Counted from the first letter of the stretch, positions 1-13,114 are shown. The stretch: 64,000 bases of DNA from an uncultured Pelagibacteraceae bacterium (GCA_902574685.1 CACGOO010000001.1:61447-125446), one strand, 5' to 3'. Program-made: numbers and translations. The notes: a model not told the origin generated them from the letters alone.

Positions 1-1
1 A

Positions 2-1276
2 GATATTCAATTTCAAAAAACAAAATATTCAAAACCTAAAAAAGAAAAAAAACTTAACGGCAAATCTCACAACCATTTTAATCAAAACAGCATCGATGAA
101 TTAATTGAATTAATGAGTAAATCTTCAAAACCTATTTTTTATACTGGTGGTGGAGTGATTAATTCTGGACCTAAGGCTAGTGAACTTTTAAGAGAACTTG
201 TTTATGCAACAGGTTTTCCTATTACTTCAACTTTACAAGGATTAGGATCATTCCCAGGTGATGATAATCAATTTTTAGGAATGTTGGGTATGCATGGAAC
301 CTATGAAGCAAATAATGCAATGCACGATTGTGATTTAATGATTAATATTGGGGCACGTTTTGATGATAGGATAACAGGAAAAATAGATGAATTTTCTCCA
401 AAATCAAAAAAAGTTCATATTGATATAGATCCATCTTCTATTAATAAAAATGTTAAAGTTGATTTAGCTATTGTGGGAGATGTAAAAACTGTTCTTTCAT
501 CTACTTTAAAAAGTTTAAAACAAAAAAAAACAAAATTTTTAAAATCAAATAAACAAAAGACTTCTAGGTGGTGGGAAAAAATTCAAAAATGGAGGTCAGT
601 TAGATCTTTAGATTACATCGGAAGTGAAGAGACTATAAAACCCCAGTATGCGATCGAAAGATTATATGAATTGACTAAAGACAAAGACTCCTACATTACA
701 ACCGAGGTAGGACAGCATCAGATGTGGGCCGCACAACATTATAAATTTAATAAACCAAATCGTTGGATGACATCTGGTGGACTAGGCACCATGGGATATG
801 GTTTACCAGCAGCAGTGGGTGTACAAGTCGCTCATCCAAAAAAATTAGTTATTGATATTGCGGGAGAGGCTTCAGTATTAATGACAATTCAGGAAATGTC
901 TACAGCAGTGCAATACAACCTTCCAATTAAAATATTTATATTGAATAATCAATACATGGGTATGGTTAGACAATGGCAAGAACTTTTACATGATAAAAAC
1001 TATTCTGAAAGTTATACTGCTGCTCTACCAGATTTTGTTAAATTAGCGGAAGCATATAACTGTGTTGGTATTAGAGCAAAAACACCAGAAGAGTTAGACG
1101 ATAAAATTATTGAAATGTTGAATACAGATAGACCTGTAATATTTGATTGTATGGTTGATAAAGTAGAAAATTGTTTTCCAATGATACCATCAGGAAAGCC
1201 TCATAATCAGATGATTTTAGGGCCCAAAGATCAAGAAAATAAGAAAATTACCGGTAAAGGCAAGTCTTTAGTTTAA
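2..1276 (+). CDS. ilvB: acetolactate synthase large subunit (5' truncated by window edge)
   Basis: Frame is open from base 2 through the 113 ATG. Protein has the TPP-enzyme C-terminal half (GGLGTMGYGLPAAVG, IDIAGEASVLMTIQEMSTAVQYNLPIKIFILNNQYMGMVRQWQ). Followed by ilvN. Confidence 0.95.
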   Translation, partial: DIQFQKTKYSKPKKEKKLNGKSHNHFNQNSIDELIELMSKSSKPIFYTGGGVINSGPKASELLRELVYATGFPITSTLQGLGSFPGDDNQFLGMLGMHGTYEANNAMHDCDLMINIGARFDDRITGKIDEFSPKSKKVHIDIDPSSINKNVKVDLAIVGDVKTVLSSTLKSLKQKKTKFLKSNKQKTSRWWEKIQKWRSVRSLDYIGSEETIKPQYAIERLYELTKDKDSYITTEVGQHQMWAAQHYKFNKPNRWMTSGGLGTMGYGLPAAVGVQVAHPKKLVIDIAGEASVLMTIQEMSTAVQYNLPIKIFILNNQYMGMVRQWQELLHDKNYSESYTAALPDFVKLAEAYNCVGIRAKTPEELDDKIIEMLNTDRPVIFDCMVDKVENCFPMIPSGKPHNQMILGPKDQENKKITGKGKSLV

Positions 1277-1824
1277 TGCCTAATTCAAAATCAGCGTATA
1301 GTTTTTCAAATAAAAAAGAGAAATTTGACACCCATATTATAGTTGTTTGGGTAGACAATGAAGCTGGTGTATTGGCTAGAGTAGTCGGTCTATTTTCTGG
1401 TAGAGGTTATAATATTGAATCTTTAGCAGTTGCCCAAGTTGATGAAAAGTTAAATTTATCAAGGATAACAATTGTAACTACAGGAACACCACAAGTTGTT
1501 AATCAAATTAAACTTCAATTAAGAAAACTTGTGCCTGTTCATAAGGTTGCAGATTTTAAAAGAGAAGATAAAGCAGTAATATTTAAGGAGATGGCGTTAT
1601 TTAAAATCGTTGGTCCAAATAATAAATTAGAAGGTGCATTGAAAGCTTGTAAAAAATATAATCCTGTAATACTAGACAAAACAAAAAAATCAAATGTTAT
1701 TCAAATAACAGCTTTAAGACGAGAAATAGATAAAATGTCAAAGGATTTAAAAAAATTTGGATTGGTGAGTGTTTCAAGAACAGGAGCCGTAGCTATGACA
1801 AGAGGTGCAGATATATTTAAATAA
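1276..1824 (+). CDS. ilvN: acetolactate synthase small regulatory subunit (ACT domain)
   Basis: ACT motif HIIVVWVDNEAGVLARVVGLFSGRGYNIESLAVAQ; 1-base overlap with ilvB stop. Confidence 0.95.
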   Translation: MPNSKSAYSFSNKKEKFDTHIIVVWVDNEAGVLARVVGLFSGRGYNIESLAVAQVDEKLNLSRITIVTTGTPQVVNQIKLQLRKLVPVHKVADFKREDKAVIFKEMALFKIVGPNNKLEGALKACKKYNPVILDKTKKSNVIQITALRREIDKMSKDLKKFGLVSVSRTGAVAMTRGADIFK

Positions 1825-1827
1825 TAA

Positions 1828-2865
<1,038 letters not shown>

Positions 2866-2949
2866 CTTGATGTTAAAATTGGCCTAATTCTCCCAAATTA
2901 TTTTGCAATCTGAGCGAGAGCATGTATTATGCTCGAGCTAAAAAATACA

Positions 2950-4524
2950 ATGTCAGACAGAGAAAAATTATACATATTTGATACGACTATGCGAGATGGT
3001 GAACAATCGCCAGGCGCATCTATGAGTGTCGAAGAGAAAATTCAGATATCTAGAGTATTCGATGAAATGGGAATAGATATTGTTGAAGCAGGATTTCCAA
3101 TAGCATCACCAGGAGATTTTGAAGCAGTTTCTGAAATAAGTAAAATAATGAAAAACTCAATTCCATGTGGTCTTTCAAGAGCACTAAAAAAAGATATTGA
3201 TGCATGTCATGAGTCGTTGAAACATGCTCCAAGATTTAGAATTCATACTTTTATTTCTACAAGTCCTTTACATATGAAACACAAACTTGAAATGACAAAT
3301 GATCAAGTTCTAGATGCAATAAAAGAAAGTGTTACATATGCAAGAAACTTTACTGATGATGTAGAATGGTCATGCGAAGATGGAACAAGAACCGATATGG
3401 ATTTCATGTGTAAAACTGTTGAACTTGCAATTAATTGTGGAGCTAAGACTATAAATATTCCAGATACAGTTGGGTATTCTATCCCAGAGGAATTTGCAAA
3501 AACAATCAAACATCTAAAGAATAATGTTCCAAACATAGATAAAGCAATATTATCTGCGCACTGTCACAACGATCTTGGCTTAGCAGTAGCAAATGCATTG
3601 GCTGGAGTTTCAGAAGGCGTAAGACAAATAGAGTGTACAATAAATGGAATAGGTGAAAGAGCAGGGAATGCCGCATTAGAAGAAGTAGTTATGGCAATTA
3701 AAACTAGAAATGATTTGATGCCATACAATACAGGAATTAAAACAGAATTAATAAGTAAAGCCTCTAAAATAGTTTCAAACGCAACTGGTTTCCCAGTTCA
3801 ATTTAACAAAGCAATAGTTGGAAAAAACGCTTTTGCACATGAGTCGGGAATTCATCAGGATGGAATGTTAAAGAATAGAGAAACTTATGAAATTATGACG
3901 CCAGAAAGTGTAGGTGTTAAAAAAACCTCACTTGTTATGGGTAAACATTCAGGTCGACATGCTTTTAAAGATAAATTATCAGACTTAGGTTATTCAGATC
4001 TTACAGACGATATTATCCAAGCTGCTTTTGGAAAATTTAAAGTTTTAGCGGATAAAAAGAAACATATATATGATGAAGATATAGTAGCGTTAGTTGATGA
4101 TAGTTTAATTGTAGATAATAAAATAAATGCAATTAATTTAAAATCTTTAAAAGTATTTGCTGGCACAGGGGAACCGCAAAAAGCAGAAATGACACTAGAT
4201 GTCTATGGAGATATAAAGAGCACAACTGAAACAGGGGATGGACCAGTTGATGCAATATTTAAATGTATAAAAAAATTATTTCCTCACGATGTAAAATTAT
4301 CTCTTTATCAAGTACATGCAGTAACAGAAGGAACAGATGCTCAAGCTACAGTTAGTGTAAAAATTGAGGAAAATGATAGAACAACAGTGGGTCAATCAGC
4401 CGATACAGATACTTTAGTTGCATCAGCAAACGCATATTTAAATGCATTAAATAAAATGCTTATAAAACGTGAGAAAAGGGCACCTTCTCAAAATATTAAA
4501 CATCAAAAAGTGAAAGGAATATAA
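2950..4524 (+). CDS. leuA: 2-isopropylmalate synthase (ORF opens at 2929; ATG at 2950 looks the likelier start)
   Basis: [52 protein letters not shown]-terminal LeuA allosteric domain. Confidence 0.94.
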   Translation: MSDREKLYIFDTTMRDGEQSPGASMSVEEKIQISRVFDEMGIDIVEAGFPIASPGDFEAVSEISKIMKNSIPCGLSRALKKDIDACHESLKHAPRFRIHTFISTSPLHMKHKLEMTNDQVLDAIKESVTYARNFTDDVEWSCEDGTRTDMDFMCKTVELAINCGAKTINIPDTVGYSIPEEFAKTIKHLKNNVPNIDKAILSAHCHNDLGLAVANALAGVSEGVRQIECTINGIGERAGNAALEEVVMAIKTRNDLMPYNTGIKTELISKASKIVSNATGFPVQFNKAIVGKNAFAHESGIHQDGMLKNRETYEIMTPESVGVKKTSLVMGKHSGRHAFKDKLSDLGYSDLTDDIIQAAFGKFKVLADKKKHIYDEDIVALVDDSLIVDNKINAINLKSLKVFAGTGEPQKAEMTLDVYGDIKSTTETGDGPVDAIFKCIKKLFPHDVKLSLYQVHAVTEGTDAQATVSVKIEENDRTTVGQSADTDTLVASANAYLNALNKMLIKREKRAPSQNIKHQKVKGI

Positions 4525-4528
4525 ATAA

Positions 4529-5560
<1,032 letters not shown>

Positions 5561-5565
5561 ATATT

Positions 5566-6402
5566 ATGTCAACAGAGTCGAGTAGAGATGATTTTATTAT
5601 TGCTATTCGTTCAGCATTTCTAAAAAAAGGAAATAGACAAAAATTTTCATTATTCACTCTATTAATCATATCTATTTTAGTTTTATCATTAGAGTATTTT
5701 AAAACTGGCCCAGTTAATCAATTTAGATCTATCACAAAGGATATAATATTTAGAGGTTCGTATGTCGTATCAAGTCCATTCAAATATATAAAAGATAAAT
5801 ATTATCTCTTTCAAGATCATATGAGTATGTACGAAGAGTTTTCAGTTTTAAGAAACAAGGACCTTAATCTTGACTCACTTAGAAAAGAAGTTGATTTTTA
5901 TAAATCAGAAAATGCTCTTCTAAAAAAATTGATAGAGGAAAGAGATCTTTTTTCTAAAGAATATATGTTAACTAAGATTTTATTAGATAAACAAAGTCCT
6001 TATTTAAAATCCTTAATAATTAACAAAGGTCAAAAAAATGGAGTTAAATTAGGATCAGCTGTTAAAGATCGACTATATTACATTGGAAAGGTAGTAAATG
6101 TTAACTTTTTAAGCTCAAGAGTATTACTGGCTAATGATCTTAATAGCAAAATCCCAATCATTATTGAGCCAAGTGGTATCAATGCAATACTCTCAGGAAA
6201 TGGGAATGATGAATACGCAGAACTAGAATATCTACCGAAAGATAATGAAATAAAAGAGAATGAGATTGTATATACGTCAGGTTCAGATGGTACAATTCCA
6301 GCCTCAATTCCTGTTGGAAAAATAATAATTCAAGATAATAAAAAGTATGTGAAGTTTTTTAGCAATTTAAATCAACTTAATTATGTGCAGGTGAATAAGT
6401 AA
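5566..6402 (+). CDS. mreC: rod shape-determining protein MreC
   Basis: Single N-terminal TM, coiled coil, KSLIINKGQKNGVKLGSAVKD; position after mreB. Confidence 0.9.
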   Translation: MSTESSRDDFIIAIRSAFLKKGNRQKFSLFTLLIISILVLSLEYFKTGPVNQFRSITKDIIFRGSYVVSSPFKYIKDKYYLFQDHMSMYEEFSVLRNKDLNLDSLRKEVDFYKSENALLKKLIEERDLFSKEYMLTKILLDKQSPYLKSLIINKGQKNGVKLGSAVKDRLYYIGKVVNVNFLSSRVLLANDLNSKIPIIIEPSGINAILSGNGNDEYAELEYLPKDNEIKENEIVYTSGSDGTIPASIPVGKIIIQDNKKYVKFFSNLNQLNYVQVNK

Positions 6403-6403
6403 A

Positions 6404-6925
6404 ATGGCTAGAGGAGATATAAAAATTTATCAATTTTTACTAAATGGTTTTCCGATTATTTTATTATTTTTCTTTGCTCTAACAGGTTATTCATTCTCAT
6501 TTAATATATTTAAAATCAATATATCTTTTAATTTTATTCACTTAATTGTTTTTTATTGGGTTTTAAGAAAGCCCGAAATGCTTGGTTATGGACTTATTTT
6601 TTTCGCAGGTGTTATTAATGATGTTGTACAAAACCTACCAATTGGAGTTTCATCAATAAATTATCTTTTACTCTGTGTTATTGCATCTTTTTTTAGGGCA
6701 AGAACTCTAGTTCCTAATTTATTTTATGATTGGATACTATTTTTTATCGCAATATTAATTATTAGCTCAATTCATTTTACAGTATTAGCAATTTTCTTTG
6801 ATGGAAATACTAGTTATGGGGCTTTAATGTCAACAGCTTTTTTTTCATTTTTAATTTATCCAGCAGTGGCAAAAATATTTAATCAAATTTACTTACTAGG
6901 TTTAAGACAAGAAAATGTTGAATAG
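6404..6925 (+). CDS. mreD: rod shape-determining protein MreD
   Basis: Multi-TM protein of MreD size between mreC and PBP2, with GLIFFAGVINDVVQNLPIGVSS. Confidence 0.85.
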   Translation: MARGDIKIYQFLLNGFPIILLFFFALTGYSFSFNIFKINISFNFIHLIVFYWVLRKPEMLGYGLIFFAGVINDVVQNLPIGVSSINYLLLCVIASFFRARTLVPNLFYDWILFFIAILIISSIHFTVLAIFFDGNTSYGALMSTAFFSFLIYPAVAKIFNQIYLLGLRQENVE

Positions 6926-8864
6926 AGGAAGAAACATCGAAAAGGGTAGAGTTATAACAAGGAGGATGTTTATTCTGGCTGCTGCAAAAATATTACTTTT
7001 TGCCGGTATATCATCAAGGTTATATAATTTACAAATTTCTGATAGAGAAAAGTATGAAATTTTATCTGATAAAAATAGGATACGTGAATGGAAAACTCCT
7101 CCTCAGAGAGGTATAATTGTAGATAATTTTAATAAAGTACTAGCAAGTAACGATAGAGTGTTTCAGCTACACTTAATATTAGATGAAATTAACGATTTTG
7201 ATGTAACAATATTCAAAATTAAAAATTTAATTGGTTTAGATCAGTTTCAAATTAAAAAATTATATAAAAAAAAGGAGAGATTAAAACCTTGGGATACATT
7301 AGTAGTTTCAGATAATTTAACTTGGGAACAATTTTCAAAAATTAATCTATATTTACATGAATTAGAAGGTGCAAAACCTGTATTATCAACATCTAGGTTT
7401 TATCCCTATGCAAATGACTTGGTACATATAGTTGGTTATGTTGGTGATGCTAGTCCAAAAGATCTTGAAAAACCTGAGATAAAAGAAAATTTTGTTCCAG
7501 GTCTAAAAGTTGGAAAATATGGAATAGAAAATTCACAAGAAAAAATGTTAATAGGTAATTACGGTATTAAAAGATACGAAGTTAATGCATCTGGAAAAAG
7601 AATAAGCCAAATAGATTACATTAAAGAAAGACAGGGTAATAAAGTTAATTTAACTATAGATATTGAAATTCAAAAATATGCCCAAGAGCTACTTAAAGAA
7701 AAAGCAGGCTCAATATGCGCAATGGATATATATACCGGAGAGGTAGTTGCAATGGCATCATCCCCAACCTATGATCCAAATAAATTTACGCACGGAATTA
7801 ATCAGAAAGATTGGAAAGAAATAAAAAATAATCCTTTAAAACCCCTGATAAATAAGTCTATTGCTGGACTTTATTCACCTGGATCTACTTTTAAGCCATT
7901 AGTTGCTCTTGCAGCTCTAGAATATGGAATATTAGATCCTAATAAAACAATAAGATGCAAGGGTCATAAGCATCCTTATGAACTATATGGAGTAAAATAT
8001 CACTGTTGGAAAAAAGAAGGTCATGGATACATGAAGCTCAGAAATGCCATCAAACAATCTTGCGATATATACTTTTATGAAATGGCAAGATTACTTGGAG
8101 TTGACAGACTATCAATAATTGCAAAAAGATATGGTCTTGGGACTAATGTGCTAGGAGATCTTTATAACGATGAAAAAAAAGGATTAGTTCCGGATACTAA
8201 ATGGAAGAAACGTGCATTAGAACAAAGTTGGTATTTAGGTGAGACTGTAATTAACGGTATTGGGCAAGGCTATATTCAGACCACACCACTTCAACTTTGT
8301 CTAATGACTGCACAAATTGCAAATGGAGGATATAAAATAAAACCTCATATCATAAAAGATGACTCTATAAATTATAAGGATGTATTAAATAAGATTAAAT
8401 TAGATCAATCTAATTTTCCTTTACATGAAAGAAATTATTTAGATGACATTAATGTTGAATATTATCAGAGAATGTATCACAAGAAGTCTAATATTAATTT
8501 TGTATTAGATGCAATGTTCGGTTCTACAAACGAGCAGTATGGAACTTCATATAAATCTCGATACGATGATCCCAAATATCAATTTGCAGGCAAAACTGGA
8601 ACATCACAGGTAAGAAGAATAACTGATCTTGATAGAGAACTAGATTTAGATACTGATCAAATTGAATACAAAAAAAGAGATCATGCATTGTATGTTGCTT
8701 TTGCGCCATATAAGGATCCACGATATGCAATAAGTGTAATTATTGAACATGGAGGTTCTGGAAGTAAAACCGCAGCTCCGCTTGCAAGTAAATTAATAAA
8801 AAGAATTATTGATAGACATAAATTACGAGAACAATTTAATAATGGAAATACTAGTTTAGCATAA
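6915..8864 (+). CDS. mrdA: penicillin-binding protein 2
   Basis: PBP dimerisation domain (RGIIVDNFNKVLASN), transpeptidase SPGSTFKP (SxxK), SCD (SxN-like), KTGTSQV (KTG). Confidence 0.95.
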   Translation: MLNRGRNIEKGRVITRRMFILAAAKILLFAGISSRLYNLQISDREKYEILSDKNRIREWKTPPQRGIIVDNFNKVLASNDRVFQLHLILDEINDFDVTIFKIKNLIGLDQFQIKKLYKKKERLKPWDTLVVSDNLTWEQFSKINLYLHELEGAKPVLSTSRFYPYANDLVHIVGYVGDASPKDLEKPEIKENFVPGLKVGKYGIENSQEKMLIGNYGIKRYEVNASGKRISQIDYIKERQGNKVNLTIDIEIQKYAQELLKEKAGSICAMDIYTGEVVAMASSPTYDPNKFTHGINQKDWKEIKNNPLKPLINKSIAGLYSPGSTFKPLVALAALEYGILDPNKTIRCKGHKHPYELYGVKYHCWKKEGHGYMKLRNAIKQSCDIYFYEMARLLGVDRLSIIAKRYGLGTNVLGDLYNDEKKGLVPDTKWKKRALEQSWYLGETVINGIGQGYIQTTPLQLCLMTAQIANGGYKIKPHIIKDDSINYKDVLNKIKLDQSNFPLHERNYLDDINVEYYQRMYHKKSNINFVLDAMFGSTNEQYGTSYKSRYDDPKYQFAGKTGTSQVRRITDLDRELDLDTDQIEYKKRDHALYVAFAPYKDPRYAISVIIEHGGSGSKTAAPLASKLIKRIIDRHKLREQFNNGNTSLA

Positions 8865-9994
8865 TGTTAAGGGAAAGAATACAAGCAAGTAATTACAGTC
8901 TTTTAGATAAATTAAGATCTATTGATTACTTATTAATCTTACTGATAATTGCTATAGGATCAATTAGTATTTTTGCAATTTACTCTACAGAAGGGGGAAA
9001 GTTTTCTTTTTATACTAAAAATCATATTATTAGATTGTCCTCATTCTTTATTTTATTTTTACTTTTATCTTTTGTGAGAGTCTCAACCTGGTATAAAAAT
9101 GCTTACTTATTCTATTTTGTTGGGTTACTTTTATTAATAACTGTTTTATTTTTTGGAATTTCAGCATCAGGAGCTAAAAGGTGGATAAACTTATACTTTT
9201 TAAATTTACAGCCATCAGAGTTAATGAAGATTGCTGTGATAATATGTTTTGCAAGATATTATCATAGAATTCAAAGCTCAGATATTCAAAGCTATAAGTT
9301 TTTAATTCAACCAATCATACTATTAATAATTCCTTGCTATCTTGTTATCCAGCAGCCTGATTTAGGTACTTCAATTTTAATTGCAGGAAGTGGTATTGCT
9401 ATAATTTGGTTGGCAGGTCTTAATATCAAATATTTTGTTTACTCAGGATTGTTGTTATTAGTCTCATTACCTTTTGCTATATCCATTTTAAAACCTTACC
9501 AAAAATCAAGAATTTTAACTTTTTTTAATCCTGACAGAGATCCTTTGGGAGCTGGATATCAAATAATTCAATCTAAAATAGCTATTGGATCTGGTGGTTT
9601 TTTTGGAAAAGGATACTTAAAAGGAACTCAAAGCTATCTAGAATTTTTACCTGAAAAACATACTGACTTTATATTTACGCTTTTTTCTGAAGAATTTGGG
9701 TTTCTTGGGTCAATTATACTTTTATTGTTATACATACTATTAATTTATAGAATAATAAATGTTGGACTAGTCTCAAGGAGCTTCTTTGCAAAATTATATT
9801 GCTTTGGTTTTGCTACAGCAATTTTTTTATATGTATTTGTTAACATAGCAATGGTTTTAGGTATGCTACCAATTGTTGGTGCGCCATTACCTATAATGTC
9901 TTATGGTGGATCATCCTTATTATCTATTATGTTGGGATTAAGTATTGTTATGAGTTGTAAAATATATAATCAAGAGCAAATTTCAGCTTATTAG
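8864..9994 (+). CDS. rodA: SEDS peptidoglycan glycosyltransferase RodA
   Basis: SEDS motifs GAKRWI, QPSELMKIA, QQPDLGTS, LPEKHTDFIFTLFSEEFGF, GAPLPIMSYGGSSLL. Confidence 0.95.
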   Translation: MLRERIQASNYSLLDKLRSIDYLLILLIIAIGSISIFAIYSTEGGKFSFYTKNHIIRLSSFFILFLLLSFVRVSTWYKNAYLFYFVGLLLLITVLFFGISASGAKRWINLYFLNLQPSELMKIAVIICFARYYHRIQSSDIQSYKFLIQPIILLIIPCYLVIQQPDLGTSILIAGSGIAIIWLAGLNIKYFVYSGLLLLVSLPFAISILKPYQKSRILTFFNPDRDPLGAGYQIIQSKIAIGSGGFFGKGYLKGTQSYLEFLPEKHTDFIFTLFSEEFGFLGSIILLLLYILLIYRIINVGLVSRSFFAKLYCFGFATAIFLYVFVNIAMVLGMLPIVGAPLPIMSYGGSSLLSIMLGLSIVMSCKIYNQEQISAY

Positions 9995-11284
9995 TTATTT
10001 TCCATCTATAGCAACAATTGTTAAATCATCTTTTTGTACATGACCTGCTCCTAAAATATCATCTATCATTGTTTTTAATCTCTCATTAATTGCAGTTGAT
10101 TGATATTTTTTAATATAATTTTCAAAGCCTTCCGATCCTAACATTTCCCCATTTGGATTTTTTATCTCTGTAATTCCATCTGTAAAAATATACATTGAGC
10201 TATTTTCGAAAGGAATGGTGTGCTCAGGATATTTAGTTTTAGGCATTATACCCAAAGGAGGACCAGCTTCAGAAAAATTACTAAAAGTTCCATCAGCTGA
10301 TAAAATTAATGGAGGTTCGTGGCCAGCGCTTGAAAGCAGCAACTCTTTTTTATTTGAGTTGTATATTCCAATTAACATAGTAACAAACATACCTCTTGAT
10401 ATAGTTTCACATATTTCATTATTTAATTGAAACAATAAATCAGATGCAGAAAAATTTGTTTTACTTAAGCATCTATACAAACTAGATGCTTTAGACATTA
10501 AGAGCGATGACTTTATCCCTTTTCCAGACACATCTGCAACCCCAAATCCATATTTTCCATCCCCTAAATCAGAAAAATTATAAAAGTCGCCCGAAACAAC
10601 TTTTGCTGGTATATTGATTCCTGAAATAGGAAAGCCTTTCTCTTTATTTTTAGATAATAAAGATCTTTGAATTTCTCCAACGATTTCTACTTCTTTTTGT
10701 ATTTTATTTTTTTCGACCATTTCTTTAGCCATCTTTGCATTTCTAATAGCTAAAGCAGCTGGTGCAGAGAGAGTTTCTAAAAGCTTTCTATCATCCTCAA
10801 TAAACAATTTATCATCAGTTTTTTTATTTAAACAGTGGATTACACCAATACATTCATTTGCAGCAATTAAAGGAGAACATAAAACTGAGTAGGTTGTAAA
10901 ATTTGTTTTATTATCGAGGTCAAAATAAAATTCTGCTATTTCTCGTACATCTTTTCTAACGTTACCAACACGGATACACTTTCTTTGTTCGACAGCTTTA
11001 CCCATAACTCCATCTTTTAAATCTAGCTCATACTCATCTAAATAATCTTGATGTAATGATGCGATACATTCAAATTTTTTCTTTTCTTCATTAATTAAAA
11101 ATATATTCGCAGCTTGCGCATTAAGTCTTGCAATAATAACTCTAAGTGCATTCATTAGGGTATCATTCAAATCTAGAGATAAAGCGAAATCCTGATTCAT
11201 TTTTGTGACCAGTTCTAGATCCACATTAACTTGTGAAACTTCTTTTTCTGGCTCGATAGGTTTTTTTGACTTAAAAAAGATCAT
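9995..11284 (-). CDS. GAF domain-SpoIIE-type PP2C serine phosphatase (RsbU-like)
   Basis: GAF-like N-terminal half (LMNALRVIIARLNAQAANIFLINEE); PP2C motifs VVSGDFYNF, GVADVSGKGIKSSLLMS, SSAGHEPPLIL, FTDGITE, DDLTIVAI. Confidence 0.92.
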   Translation of the reverse strand: MIFFKSKKPIEPEKEVSQVNVDLELVTKMNQDFALSLDLNDTLMNALRVIIARLNAQAANIFLINEEKKKFECIASLHQDYLDEYELDLKDGVMGKAVEQRKCIRVGNVRKDVREIAEFYFDLDNKTNFTTYSVLCSPLIAANECIGVIHCLNKKTDDKLFIEDDRKLLETLSAPAALAIRNAKMAKEMVEKNKIQKEVEIVGEIQRSLLSKNKEKGFPISGINIPAKVVSGDFYNFSDLGDGKYGFGVADVSGKGIKSSLLMSKASSLYRCLSKTNFSASDLLFQLNNEICETISRGMFVTMLIGIYNSNKKELLLSSAGHEPPLILSADGTFSNFSEAGPPLGIMPKTKYPEHTIPFENSSMYIFTDGITEIKNPNGEMLGSEGFENYIKKYQSTAINERLKTMIDDILGAGHVQKDDLTIVAIDGK

Positions 11285-11452
11285 TTATTTACTAGCAATT
11301 TAAACAATTTTTGATAAATTTTTCAACAATGGAGATTATCGTCTATACGCCAAATTTATATATTCATCTTCAAGATGCAGTGTTACTGGTACAATATGTA
11401 ATCGACGGATTAATTCACATCTCATCAAACATTAAATTATAATCAAATTTAA

Positions 11453-12214
11453 GTGGACTTTATTTTCGTAATAGTTTTTGGAGGACTATGGGGTAGTTTT
11501 GCAAATGTTTGCATATATAGATTTCCAAACAATGAAGGCGTTGTATCCGGAAGATCGTTTTGCCCAAATTGTAAAACAAAAATCAATTGGTACGATAATA
11601 TTCCTCTAATTTCTTATCTTACTCTTAGAGGAAAGTGCAGGAGCTGTAAAAAAAAAATTTCTACTCAATACTTTATTGTAGAAACTTTAAGTATAATTCT
11701 ATTTACTTCAATTTATTATAAATTTGGTGCTTCACTCACCACTTTATATTTAATAATACTTTCTCTATCCTTTTTAATTATTTTTTTTATAGATCTTAAA
11801 CATTTTATAATTCCAAATGTTTTAACTTTTTTTTTAATGATAATAGGATTTATAAAATCTTTTGATCCAAATTTAAATTCAATGTTCCCAAATTATATGA
11901 ACTCTTTAATTGGAGGAATTTTTGGTTATGGAATTATATGGTCGATCATATTTATTTATAAAGTTGTTAGAAAAAAAGAAGGAATGGGATTGGGTGATGC
12001 GAAGTTATTTGGAGCAATTGGATTTTGGTTTGGATGGGTATCTATTCCTTTCATAATATTTTTGTCTTCTATTACTGCACTTATTCATGTTATTCCTAGT
12101 TTATTAAATAGATCAAAAAATATATCTTCACAAATTCCCTTTGGTCCGTATATCATTTTAGCCACATTGATATATGTTATTTTTGAAAGTAATATTAAAT
12201 CTTTAATATTTTAA
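11453..12214 (+). CDS. pilD: type IV prepilin peptidase (GTG start)
   Basis: CPNCKTKINWYDNIPLISYLTLRGKCRSCKKKIS zinc motif, FIDLKHFIIPN, GMGLGDAKLFGAIGFWFGW aspartyl-protease motif. Confidence 0.94.
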   Translation: MDFIFVIVFGGLWGSFANVCIYRFPNNEGVVSGRSFCPNCKTKINWYDNIPLISYLTLRGKCRSCKKKISTQYFIVETLSIILFTSIYYKFGASLTTLYLIILSLSFLIIFFIDLKHFIIPNVLTFFLMIIGFIKSFDPNLNSMFPNYMNSLIGGIFGYGIIWSIIFIYKVVRKKEGMGLGDAKLFGAIGFWFGWVSIPFIIFLSSITALIHVIPSLLNRSKNISSQIPFGPYIILATLIYVIFESNIKSLIF

Positions 12215-12226
12215 GGTAATATCAAA

Positions 12227-13114
12227 ATGATATTTAATGAAATAATAGCCAACTCATCAAAAATTATAATTTCTAATGTAGATAAAATTAAATTGACATT
12301 GGCTGCTATAGTTTCTGAAGGAAGTATTTTAATAGAAGATTATCCAGGGTCAGGTAAAACAACATTTGCAAAAGCTATTACTCAAAATCTTGGTCTTAAT
12401 TTTAAAAGGATACAGTTTACATCTGATTTATTACCCAGTGATATTCTTGGATTTAATATTCTTTCAGATGGGAAGTTAAATTTTCAACAAGGTCCAATTT
12501 TTACAAATATAGTTTTAGCTGATGAACTTAATCGTGGAAGTCCCAAATCGCAAAGTGCATTCCTAGAGGCAATGGAAGAAAAAAATGTTTCTATAGATGG
12601 TCAAAGTTATAAACTGCCAGAACCATTTTTTGTTATTGCTACTCAAAATCCTATGGATTCTTCAGGTACAAGTTCTTTACCAGATTCCCAGCTTGATAGA
12701 TTTATGATTTCATTTTCTTTATCTGATCTAAATGAAAACGATAAAATTTTGATGTTAAAAAATACAAGTAAATTAAATGGCGCTTCATCAAAAGCTGTTG
12801 ATTGGGACACAATCAAACAAAAAAAAGATCAGCTAACCACAAAAGATGAAATTTATAAATATGTTGTTGAAATAGAGCAGGTAATTCAAACGCTTGATCA
12901 AAAAATTTATATTTCTGCAAGATGTTTAAAGCAAATCTTAGATTTAGCTAAGGGTTGGGCAATTATTCATGAAAAAGATTATGTAACTCATCAAGATATT
13001 AAGGAAACTCTGCCTTACATATTAAGACATAGAATTAAATTTCTTAACCAGGAGGATAAGATGAGCTTCATTAATGAGGAAATACTTCAAAAAATTAAAA
13101 TAACCAATGGTTAA
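12227..13114 (+). CDS. MoxR-family AAA+ ATPase
   Basis: Walker A EDYPGSGKTTFAKA, Walker B NIVLADELNRGSPKSQSAFLEAMEE, ATQNPMDSSGTSSLPDSQLDRF. Confidence 0.93.
   Translation: MIFNEIIANSSKIIISNVDKIKLTLAAIVSEGSILIEDYPGSGKTTFAKAITQNLGLNFKRIQFTSDLLPSDILGFNILSDGKLNFQQGPIFTNIVLADELNRGSPKSQSAFLEAMEEKNVSIDGQSYKLPEPFFVIATQNPMDSSGTSSLPDSQLDRFMISFSLSDLNENDKILMLKNTSKLNGASSKAVDWDTIKQKKDQLTTKDEIYKYVVEIEQVIQTLDQKIYISARCLKQILDLAKGWAIIHEKDYVTHQDIKETLPYILRHRIKFLNQEDKMSFINEEILQKIKITNG

Noticed and set aside
3050-3232. Minus-strand ORF inside leuA (and similar ORFs at 3303-3536, 4447-4668, 5218-5433, 5310-5498)
   Set aside because: Lies wholly antisense to, or across, well supported genes; no recognisable motif; typical shadow ORFs.
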